Below, in pieces: positions 7,550-13,409 of a DNA stretch of 17,379 nucleotides. The position numbers were made by a program, and so were the translations under genes. The DNA lies in the NCBI GenBank assembly GCA_938036545.1, contig CALHQJ010000079.1:1-17379 (forward strand), written 5' to 3'. Position 1 is the first letter of the stretch, and each line of letters starts with the position of its first letter. Origin of the DNA: an uncultured Clostridium sp. GTDB taxonomy: Bacteria > Bacillota > Clostridia > Lachnospirales > Lachnospiraceae. Below the pieces are notes generated by a model that was given only the letters and a program-made list of their open reading frames with translations, searched no databases and was not told the origin of the DNA.

Positions 7550-8842
7550 ATGAAACAAGACATGATTGTAATTTTGGACATGGGAAGCACTGAAAATACC
7601 GTAATTGCCCGCGAAATCCGTGATATGGGCGTTTACAGCGAAATCCATCCCCATGACATTACTGCAGAAGAATTAAAGAACCTGGACAATGTAAAAGGAA
7701 TTATTTTAAATGGCGGTGAAAACCGAGTAGTAGACGGAGTTCCGGTAGAGGTTCGTGCAGAGTTATATGACTGCGGCATTCCGATGATGGCTATTGACTA
7801 TCCAACTGCAAAATGCAGTCAGGTATTTGAACAGATTCCAGAAGAAGACGTTCTGCGCCAGTTCGTATTTGACACCTGCCATGCAGAGCCAAACTGGAAC
7901 ATGAAGAACTTTATCGAGGATCAGGTTGAACTGATTAAGCGCCAGGTTGGAGATAAGAAGGTACTGTTAGCCCTTTCCGGCGGCGTAGATTCTTCCGTCG
8001 TAGCTGCCCTTTTATTAAAAGCCATTGGGGATCAGTTAGTCTGTGTTCATGTAAACCATGGCCTTATGAGAAAAAATGAGTCTGAGAGCGTGGTAGAGGT
8101 ATTTAGAAACCAGCTTCATGCAAACCTGATTTACGTAGACGCTACTGAGCGGTTCCTGACCAAGCTGGAAAACATCGCAGATCCAGAGCAGAAGAGAAAA
8201 ATTATTGGCGGCGAGTTTATCCGTGTATTTGAGGAAGAGGCCAGAAAATTAGACGGCATCGAATTTTTGGGACAGGGAACCATCTATCCGGATATTATCG
8301 AAAGCGGAACCAAGACCGCAAAGATGGTAAAATCCCATCACAATGTAGGTGGTCTGCCAGAGGATCTTCAGTTTGAACTGGTAGAGCCCTTAAAGCAGTT
8401 ATTTAAGGACGAGGTTCGCGCCTGCGGCGTAGAATTAGGACTTCCCCATGGTATGGTTTATCGTCAGCCATTCCCAGGTCCAGGCCTTGGTGTCCGCTGC
8501 CTGGGAGCGATTACCAGAGACAGGCTGGAGGCAGTAAGAGAGTCTGATGCTATTTTAAGAGAAGAGTTTGCAAAAGCCGGATTAGACAAGAAGGTATGGC
8601 AGTATTTCACTGTTGTGCCGGACTTTAAGTCTGTAGGCGTTAAAAACAATGCAAGATGCTTCGAGTACATGGTAATCATCCGTGCAATCAACACCATTGA
8701 CGCTATGAGCGCCAGCATTGAACGGGTCGACTGGGACGTACTTCAGACGATTACCGACAGAATTTTGGCAGAAGTAGAAAACGTAAACCGAGTTTGCTAC
8801 GATATGTCTCCGAAGCCTCCGGCAACAATAGAATTTGAATAA
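7550..8842 (+). CDS. guaA: GMP synthase with a shortened, catalytically broken glutaminase domain
   Basis: Converts XMP to GMP using ATP and an amide nitrogen. The synthetase half is intact: P-loop SGGVDSS (143-149), FLGQGTIYPDIIES, KSHHNVGGLP, RQPFPGPGLGVR and the C-terminal dimerization end KPPATIEFE. The N-terminal class I amidotransferase domain is not: it starts normally (VILDMGSTENTVIAREIRD, GIILNGGEN) but the nucleophile elbow reads AIDYPTAK, with D83 where family members have Cys in GICYGMQ, and the sequence then jumps to the region after the usual His-Glu motif (FVFDTC...NFIEDQ). The protein is 430 residues instead of about 510-525. The frame is continuous, so this is a deletion or a distinct lineage form, not a frameshift. 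It probably depends on free ammonia or a separate glutaminase. An integrative element is joined at its last codons. AGGAG at 7537 supports the start. Confidence 0.9.
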   Translation: MKQDMIVILDMGSTENTVIAREIRDMGVYSEIHPHDITAEELKNLDNVKGIILNGGENRVVDGVPVEVRAELYDCGIPMMAIDYPTAKCSQVFEQIPEEDVLRQFVFDTCHAEPNWNMKNFIEDQVELIKRQVGDKKVLLALSGGVDSSVVAALLLKAIGDQLVCVHVNHGLMRKNESESVVEVFRNQLHANLIYVDATERFLTKLENIADPEQKRKIIGGEFIRVFEEEARKLDGIEFLGQGTIYPDIIESGTKTAKMVKSHHNVGGLPEDLQFELVEPLKQLFKDEVRACGVELGLPHGMVYRQPFPGPGLGVRCLGAITRDRLEAVRESDAILREEFAKAGLDKKVWQYFTVVPDFKSVGVKNNARCFEYMVIIRAINTIDAMSASIERVDWDVLQTITDRILAEVENVNRVCYDMSPKPPATIEFE

Positions 8843-8904
8843 GGAGAAACACTAAAAGAACCCAGTATTTATGCGGTTTACAAACATATTTGTTTAAGCA
8901 TTGG
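8831..8904 (+). repeat. attL: left copy of 74-bp imperfect direct repeat
   Basis: Compared base by base with 16983-17056 there are no gaps and 53 of 74 matches, including identical GAATTTGA at the start and TTGTTTAAGC near the end (8890-8899). The flanking ten bases on each side match at only one position each, so the block has crisp ends. It includes the last three guaA codons and its stop, so the element provides or preserves a functional gene end. Confidence 0.7.
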
Positions 8905-8921
8905 CAACGATTTGGCAACAG
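8903..8921 (+). repeat. Left pair of 11-bp-spaced GGCAAC repeats (probable integrase arm sites)
   Basis: GGCAAC occurs at 8903-8908 and 8914-8919, an 11-base period, the second within TTTGGCAACAG. The same arrangement occurs at the right end in the same orientation. Direct repeats near each end are the usual arm-type sites for the N-terminal domain of Tn916/lambda-like integrases. Confidence 0.55.
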
Positions 8922-8963
8922 ATTTTCCCTATTCAATGAATAATATTACTTTATGAGCATAAG

Positions 8964-9014
8964 AAAACCTTACTGATTTTCAGATATGACAACTGAAAAT
9001 TGGTAAGGTTTTTT
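8964..9014. terminator. Bidirectional terminator between guaA/attL and the repressor gene
   Basis: A 20-base stem, AAAACCTTACTGATTTTCAG (8964-8983) with CTGAAAATTGGTAAGGTTTT (8993-9012), pairs throughout with two G-U pairs, and T/A runs lie on both outer sides. It ends the minus-strand repressor transcript a few bases after its stop codon and can also stop guaA read-through from entering the element. Confidence 0.85.
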
Positions 9015-9019
9015 CATGC

Positions 9020-9580
9020 TTATTTTTTCTTCTTGCGTTTCGTTTCTTTCTTTTCTTCTTTTTCCATTTCTTTTAATCCGGCGAGAAGCATATCGCTGAT
9101 TTCCTGTGAAGGAACCTTAGCACGGATTTGGTGTGTATCCAGTTCCGGATATTTGTAACGCCAGTTATCATATTCCTCTTTGGTGCTTTCGCCATTCTCC
9201 AGCTTTTTAGCTTCGGAGAGCCATGCACGGAGCAATTTTTCCATTGAGGAATAGGTGGAAAAGTCAGACTTATCCAAACGTAAGACTACTTCACCATCCA
9301 TTTCGTCAATTTTCAGTTCATACATATCTTCCAATGCGAAAAAGGTGTGCATAAGACCGATGTAGGTATCTATATCCGGTACGGTAAGTGCATGGGTGCT
9401 GACATCAAAGATACCAGCCATTTCTTTTACGAGGTCATGCTTGGGTACTCTTGCTTCTGATTCATATTGTGCCATACGGACATCAGAAGTCTTGCCAAGA
9501 AAGCCGAGGACTTCTCCCAGCTGCTTTTGTGTCATGCCTTTTCTGTTACGGAAAAATCGAATTCGTTGTCCGATTGCCAT
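9020..9580 (-). CDS. XRE-family helix-turn-helix repressor of the element
   Basis: 186 residues. The N-terminal domain (residues ~1-62) is a Cro/C1-type helix-turn-helix: IGQRIRFFRNRKGMTQKQLGEVLG, then RMAQYESEARVPKHDLVKEMAGIFDV. The rest is a charged helical region of unknown fold with a lysine-rich tail (KKETKRKKKK). The start at 9580 is chosen because GGAGG (CCTCC at 9589-9593) precedes it; an upstream in-frame ATG at 9652 would add 24 residues without a binding site and would overlap the promoter region. It is transcribed away from xis-int from its own promoter and sits at the position of the lysogeny-type repressor in many integrative elements. By inference it represses xis-int and itself through the repeated boxes in the shared control region. 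Confidence 0.85.
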   Translation of the reverse strand: MAIGQRIRFFRNRKGMTQKQLGEVLGFLGKTSDVRMAQYESEARVPKHDLVKEMAGIFDVSTHALTVPDIDTYIGLMHTFFALEDMYELKIDEMDGEVVLRLDKSDFSTYSSMEKLLRAWLSEAKKLENGESTKEEYDNWRYKYPELDTHQIRAKVPSQEISDMLLAGLKEMEKEEKKETKRKKKK

Positions 9581-9697
9581 AGTTATGCCTCCTTGTTTTC
9601 CGAAGGAAAATGCGACTGCCATTGCAGGAGCAGAGGCATTGCCTCCTGTCATGTTGTTGCCATTTTTCTGTTAGGTAAAACAGAAATGTTTAAGTAG

Positions 9698-9726
9698 AGT
9701 ATAACATGTGTTAATGAGGATAGCAA
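9698..9726 (-). promoter_or_regulatory. Promoter of the XRE repressor
   Basis: Minus strand TTGCTA (9721-9726), 17-base spacer, TATACT (9698-9703). The box at 9684-9695 is directly downstream of the -10, as expected for autorepression. Confidence 0.65.
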
Positions 9727-9769
9727 GAAGAACTTAAATAAAAATGTTTAATATTTTTCTGCAAACCAC

Positions 9770-9798
9770 TTGACTTAACGGAAAATGTTTAGTATTAT
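9770..9798 (+). promoter_or_regulatory. Promoter of xis-int-mobC-repA
   Basis: TTGACT (9770-9775), 17-base spacer, TATTAT (9793-9798). An AAATGTTTAGT box occupies 9783-9793 inside the spacer and another inverted box starts at 9809, so a protein bound there would block RNA polymerase. The leader to xis is about 195 bases. Confidence 0.7.
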
Positions 9799-10001
9799 AC
9801 AAAACAGGAACTTAAACAAATTAAGTTAAGTTAAGTTAAAACTGAATGACCGTCCGAGCAGATACCATCCGGAAAAATATGCGATGACCGAAAGTGAGCG
9901 TACGAAGGGATGGAAACACGACAAAGTACCACACAAGGCAACCTGTCAGGAAGGTGTAAGGGAGAGCGGCAAACAAAATTTTGAAGAAAGGGGGAATCCA
10001 C

Positions 10002-10181
10002 ATGGAGAATAAGAACTTTATGACGGTGGACGAAGTGGCACAGGAACTTAATGTTTCCAAGTCCTATGCTTACAAGGTTGTCAGAGAACTGAATGCGGAA
10101 ATGCAGAAGCTTGGCTATCTGACGGTTACCGGAAGAGTGAATACCAACTTCTTCCGCAAGAAGTTATGTTACAGCGAATAG
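10002..10181 (+). CDS. xis: Excisionase-like small helix-turn-helix protein
   Basis: 59 residues. MTVDEVAQELNVSKSYAYKVVRELN is a MerR/excisionase-type winged helix-turn-helix, followed by a short basic end (TNFFRKKLCY). Proteins of this size directly before a tyrosine integrase bend DNA at the attachment site and push recombination toward excision. The start at 10002 follows AAAGGGGG by about 7 bases; an alternative TTG at 9981 lies upstream of that site and is unlikely. The integrase starts 15 bases after the stop with its own GAGGAG. Function is inferred from position, size and fold; the wing is typical of the Tn916-type excisionase group. Confidence 0.8.
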   Translation: MENKNFMTVDEVAQELNVSKSYAYKVVRELNAEMQKLGYLTVTGRVNTNFFRKKLCYSE

Positions 10182-10196
10182 AGAGGAGATGATGTT

Positions 10197-11288
10197 ATGG
10201 CTGTATATAAAGACGGTGATAAGTGGCGTGTCATTTACCGCTATACCAATTATAAGGGCGAGCGTAAGCAGACACAGAAACGAGGATTTGCAACCAAGCG
10301 TGAAGCGGTTGCATGGGAGCATGAGGTTATGTTAAAGAGTGAATCCAAGCTGGACATGACCTTTGCCAGCTTCTTTGAAATTTATGAGGAAGATAAGAAA
10401 AAGAGGGTAAAGGAAAACACATGGGAGTCCAAGAGCCATGTTATCCGTACCAAAATACTTCCCTATTTCGGGGAGCGTAAGATTGCGGAGATTGAGCCGA
10501 AGGATGTGATTGCGTGGCAGAATGAACTTCTTGCCTACAAGGGCGAAAATGGGGAAGTGTATTCTCCGACTTACCTTAAAACCATTCATGCACAGTTAAG
10601 TGCCATTTTCAATCATGCGATAAGGTATTACCATCTGCCGAGCAATCCGGCACAGAAAGCAGGCTCTATGGGAAGTGAGGAACACAAGGAAATGCTGTTT
10701 TGGACGAAAGAGGAATATCTGAAATTTGCGGATGTGATGATGGATAAGCCACTTTCCTATTATGCCTTTGAAATGCTTTACTGGTGCGGTATCCGTATGG
10801 GGGAACTTCTTGCCCTGACACCGAAGGATTTTGATTTTGAGAAGCAGACACTTACCATTAACAAATCCTATCAGAGATTAAATGGCAGGGATGTGATTAC
10901 CACACCGAAAACCAAGAAAAGCAACCGTGTTATCAAGATGCCGAAGTTTTTATGTGAGGAAATGCAGGAGTATATCGGTATGCTGTATGAGGTTAATGAG
11001 AATGACAGGCTGTTCCCGATTACCAAGCATTATCTGCACCATGAGATGGACAGAGGGGCGAAGCTTGCCGGAGTGAAGCGTATCCGTATTCACGATTTAA
11101 GGCACAGTGCGATTTCTCTCTTGATTGAGATGGGATTTTCCGCTCTTGCGATTGCGGAAAGGGTAGGGCATGAAAGTATTGATATTACTTACCGGTATGC
11201 ACATTTATTCCCTACCAAGCAGACGGAAATGGCAAATAAACTGGATGTGGAAAGAATGGAAGGAGACGAAGCATGGACAAGAACTTAG
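10197..11288 (+). CDS. int: Tyrosine recombinase (integrase) of the element
   Basis: Catalyses site-specific integration and excision. 363 residues in three parts: an AP2-like arm-binding domain (~1-45: WRVIYRYTNYKGERKQTQKRG, FATKREAVAWE), a SAM-like core-binding domain (~55-150: FFEIYEEDKKKRVKENTW, IFNHAIRYY), and the catalytic domain with R200 (CGIRMGELLAL), a lysine in the TPKTKKSNR hairpin, H299-x-x-R302 (HDLRHSAIS), H325 (VGHES) and the nucleophile Y334 (TYRYAHLF). All catalytic residues are present, so it should be active. The AP2-like domain predicts binding to direct arm repeats, matching the GGCAAC repeats near both ends. The GAGGAG at 10182-10187 supports the start. Its last 16 bases overlap the next gene in another frame, so the downstream mobilization genes are probably coupled to it. 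Confidence 0.95.
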   Translation: MAVYKDGDKWRVIYRYTNYKGERKQTQKRGFATKREAVAWEHEVMLKSESKLDMTFASFFEIYEEDKKKRVKENTWESKSHVIRTKILPYFGERKIAEIEPKDVIAWQNELLAYKGENGEVYSPTYLKTIHAQLSAIFNHAIRYYHLPSNPAQKAGSMGSEEHKEMLFWTKEEYLKFADVMMDKPLSYYAFEMLYWCGIRMGELLALTPKDFDFEKQTLTINKSYQRLNGRDVITTPKTKKSNRVIKMPKFLCEEMQEYIGMLYEVNENDRLFPITKHYLHHEMDRGAKLAGVKRIRIHDLRHSAISLLIEMGFSALAIAERVGHESIDITYRYAHLFPTKQTEMANKLDVERMEGDEAWTRT

Positions 11289-11596
11289 ATTATAAGGGAA
11301 GATGGAGAAACAAGACCGTAGCATTTCGGGTATCTGAGGAAGAAGCAAAGCTCATTGATACGCAAGTAGCATTATCGGGATTAACCAAGCAGGACTATAT
11401 TATCAGACGGTTGCAGTGCCGGGATGTGGTGGTACAGGGCAATCCCAGAGTGTATAAGGCATTACGCAATCAGATGGCAGATATTTGTGAGGAGTTGAAG
11501 CGTTTGGAGGGTTGCAGTGAAGCAAATGACGAATTGCTTTACACCATCCAAATGATAGCAAAGATTATGAACGGACTGAAAGGAGAAATTGAATGA
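11273..11596 (+). CDS. MobC-like relaxosome accessory protein
   Basis: 107 residues. The N-terminal part is a ribbon-helix-helix-like segment (TVAFRVSEEEAKLIDTQVALSG, then TKQDYIIRRLQ), followed by a long helical tail (NQMADICEELKRLEG, LLYTIQMIAKIMNGLK). This pattern fits the small MobC-type proteins that bind oriT and help the relaxase open the nic site. GGAG before the ATG supports the start. It overlaps int by 16 bases at its start, and its stop overlaps the repA start as ATGA (11593-11596), a tight translational coupling. The relaxase it would serve lies about 1.8 kb downstream. Identification rests on fold pattern and neighbourhood; the exact partner is inferred. Confidence 0.7.
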   Translation: MDKNLDYKGRWRNKTVAFRVSEEEAKLIDTQVALSGLTKQDYIIRRLQCRDVVVQGNPRVYKALRNQMADICEELKRLEGCSEANDELLYTIQMIAKIMNGLKGEIE

Positions 11597-12741
11597 CAGG
11601 AAAAGAAAAAGCGACTGCTCCGGTTTCATCTGTTGGCGCAGATGGGAAGCAGTCACTATGTAACAAATCCAATAGAAGTATAGCAGATTTGCCCCAAAAG
11701 GGCAATCTGCAAGCCACCGAAAGTTGTCCGATGGAGTCAGAAAAAATGCAGAATAAGGACGAATTACAGACCGTATCCATGACGGAGCTTTATGATACGG
11801 TTTATCCGCCTAAAATCCCGATTGTGGATGGTCTGATATATGCAGGTACTTATCTCTTTGTAGGCGCACCAAAAGTAGGCAAATCCTTCTTTATGGCACA
11901 GCTTGGCTACCATGTAAGCATGGGGCTTGATTTATGGGATTATCCGGTGCGAAAGGGTACGGTTTTATATCTTGCCCTTGAGGATGATTATGCGAGGTTG
12001 CAGAAGCGTTTGTCGAGGATGTTCGGTATGGAGAGTAGTGAAAATTTCTACTTCGCCACACAGTCCAAAAACTTAAATGAGGGCTTGGAAGAACAGCTAA
12101 AGCAGTTTGTAAAGGAGCATACGGACGCAAGGCTGATTATCATTGATACCTTGCAGAAGGTAAGGGAAGTCGGTGGAGATAAATTCAGCTATGCAAGTGA
12201 TTATGAGATTGTAACTAAGCTGAAAGCCTTTAGTGATGAATATGGTATCTGTCTGTTGGTAGTACACCATACAAGAAAGATGGAGTCCTCTGACAGCTTC
12301 GACATGATTTCCGGTACAAACGGATTGTTAGGAGCTGCGGACGGAGCGTTTGTTATGCAGAAGGAAAAGAGAACGGATAACAAGGCTGTTTTAGAGGTGG
12401 CAGGGCGTGACCAGCAAGACCAACGGTTACTCCTTGATTTTGACAGGGAGCAATGTGTGTGGAAGCTGACAAAGGCAGAAACGGAGCTTTGGAAAGAGCC
12501 TGCTGATCCAGTACTGGAAGCCATTGCAAAAGTGGTATCAGAGGAAAAGCCATTGTGGAACGGAACAGCTTCGGAACTGTTACAGCTTTTGCCGGATTTG
12601 GATATGCAACCGAATGTACTTACAAGGAAGTTGAATATTGGAGCGGAACAGTTGTTTGTGAACTATGGTGTCTTTTATGAGAGCAACAGAAAATGCACCG
12701 GACGAATCATAAAATTGGAATTATTGCAATCGCAGGTGTGA
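11593..12741 (+). CDS. RepA-like RecA-fold ATPase (replicative helicase type)
   Basis: 382 residues. A disordered N-terminal ~60 residues leads into a RecA-type ATPase: Walker A GAPKVGKS (91-98), an acidic ALEDD strand end (128-132), Walker B LIIIDTL (181-186 region) and the VVHHTRK sensor (223-229), then SGTNGLLGAADGAF. This is the pattern of the RSF1010 RepA/phage-type hexameric helicase family. The C-terminal ~80 residues (SELLQLLPDLDMQPNVLTRKLN) resemble a winged-helix DNA-binding segment. AGGAG at 11581-11585 and the ATGA overlap with mobC fix the start. It could unwind DNA for replication of the excised circle or of the transferred strand. A palindromic repeat region begins exactly at its stop codon and is a plausible site of action. 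Confidence 0.8.
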   Translation: MTGKEKATAPVSSVGADGKQSLCNKSNRSIADLPQKGNLQATESCPMESEKMQNKDELQTVSMTELYDTVYPPKIPIVDGLIYAGTYLFVGAPKVGKSFFMAQLGYHVSMGLDLWDYPVRKGTVLYLALEDDYARLQKRLSRMFGMESSENFYFATQSKNLNEGLEEQLKQFVKEHTDARLIIIDTLQKVREVGGDKFSYASDYEIVTKLKAFSDEYGICLLVVHHTRKMESSDSFDMISGTNGLLGAADGAFVMQKEKRTDNKAVLEVAGRDQQDQRLLLDFDREQCVWKLTKAETELWKEPADPVLEAIAKVVSEEKPLWNGTASELLQLLPDLDMQPNVLTRKLNIGAEQLFVNYGVFYESNRKCTGRIIKLELLQSQV

Positions 12742-12820
12742 CGATATGTGACGGTTATGACGGTATTTTATATAACAGTGTCGATGTGAAAAATATCGTC
12801 ATTATCGTCATAACCGTCAC
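12739..12820. repeat. Palindromic, iteron-like region (candidate replication origin)
   Basis: GTGACGGTTATGACG (12748-12762) has a perfect 15-base inverted partner at 12806-12820. A second inverted pair, TGACGATAT (12739-12747) and ATATCGTCA (12793-12801), interleaves with it, so both stems cannot form as a simple nested hairpin. Each side also reads as short direct repeats of TGACGGT or CGTCAT. The 43-base centre is AT-rich (TATTTTATATAA). It directly follows the RepA-like gene. It could be an origin or an attenuator; this is inference. Confidence 0.6.
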
Positions 12821-12845
12821 GGATGATGATGGAAAGGATGGATTG

Positions 12846-13085
12846 ATGGGATTGAAAAATGTGCAGATTTCAGAGGAATTATTTATTGTACTCCTTAAAT
12901 ATCACTTGGTGGAAATAGATGATGTTTTACCGGAGATAAAGAAAGGTTTGGAAGAAAAATTGGAAGCTATGGTAAGGCGAGATTTATACACAAAATATAA
13001 GACTGCTCCAACTGAGGAAGAAAGAGAAAAGGCACGACAGGAGTATCTGGAAAAGGTGGGAATGCACCGGAGCTTTCGATGGTAA
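12846..13085 (+). CDS. Small accessory protein of the element, function unknown
   Basis: 79 residues beginning MGLKNVQISEELFIVLLKYHL, then a highly charged helical stretch (PEIKKGLEEKLEAMVRRDLY, TEEEREKARQEYLEKVG). I do not recognise a named domain; similar small charged proteins sit between replication and relaxase genes in clostridial integrative elements, as far as I recall. A longer in-frame version from 12693 exists, but it would overlap repA and run through the palindrome, and its extra 51 residues look like non-coding sequence. The start at 12846 has GGAAAGGATGG upstream. It may be a DNA-binding or relaxosome helper by position only. Confidence 0.65.
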   Translation: MGLKNVQISEELFIVLLKYHLVEIDDVLPEIKKGLEEKLEAMVRRDLYTKYKTAPTEEEREKARQEYLEKVGMHRSFRW

Positions 13086-13109
13086 ATTTTTTTCTTCAGC
13101 GTGTGGGAC

Positions 13110-13388
13110 GGGAGCGTGCCACGCTCCTGTATATGTTAGTTAAGGAGAAAGTCGGATTAGGGTGTAATGACAAAATCGGACTACACTCACAAGCCCTCGG
13201 CGTATGAGAGCGAAATACACCCATCGCACAAAACTTCGTTTTGTACTCTGTGTATTTCGCCCTTGCAGGGGGCAAATTTACGCAGGCGTAAATTATAAAT
13301 GCTATCGCATTTATGCCTATGCCGGATACGGCAGATGGTTCGTAAACGGATGCCTAAGCATCCACTCACGATAGCAAAAACCGCTATC
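13110..13388. repeat. Seven consecutive inverted repeats upstream of the relaxase (candidate oriT region)
   Basis: In order: GGAGCGTG/CACGCTCC (13111-13127); an 11-bp stem GCGAAATACAC/GTGTATTTCGC (13210-13260) enclosing ACAAAAC/GTTTTGT (13228-13244); AATTTACGC/GCGTAAATT (13275-13294); ATAAATGC/GCATTTAT (13295-13314); TGCCG/CGGCA (13320-13333); GGATGC/GCATCC (13348-13363); GATAGC/GCTATC (13370-13388). No protein-coding gene is convincing here. The place, directly upstream of a relaxase, suggests oriT. The whole 13086-13409 gap is filled by this region. Confidence 0.65.
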
Positions 13389-13409
13389 ATTTTTCAAAGA
13401 AAGGGGGCT

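Larger units (their letters stand above)
9684..9820. repeat. Array of AAATGTTTAAGT-like operator boxes
   Basis: Forward copies are AAATGTTTAAGT (9684-9695), AAATGTTTAAT (9742-9752) and AAATGTTTAGT (9783-9793); inverted copies are AACTTAAATA (9731-9740) and AACTTAAACAAA (9809-9820). The first lies at the transcription start of the repressor gene, the third fills the spacer of the xis-int promoter. The positions fit a repressor that controls both directions. Confidence 0.55.
9581..10001. promoter_or_regulatory. Divergent control region between the repressor and xis-int
   Basis: This 421-base stretch holds no clear gene. It contains the two divergent promoters listed separately, at least five copies of a short box, the repeated TTAAG run at 9821-9838, and a leader of about 160 bases before xis. 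In the leader a CCATCC/GGATGG pair (near 9866 and 9909) could form a stem, and two very short overlapping frames (9846-9887 and 9884-10012, joined by ATGA) are present without good ribosome binding sites. Confidence 0.6.

Noticed and set aside
8821..8826. GGCAAC in the guaA coding end as a third left arm repeat
   Set aside because: It is explained by codons for conserved Pro-Ala-Thr of GuaA and does not keep the 11-base spacing.
12693..12845. Longer version of the small accessory gene starting inside repA
   Set aside because: It overlaps the repA end and the palindrome, and the extra residues are low-complexity translation of repeat DNA.
13210..13388. CRISPR array
   Set aside because: The units are different inverted repeats of varied sequence and spacing, not identical direct repeats with spacers, and no cas gene is near.
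13299..13409. Longer N-terminal extension of the relaxase
   Set aside because: It runs through the hairpin array and lacks a ribosome binding site, whereas ATG 13410 has AAAGGGGG and starts at the conserved domain.
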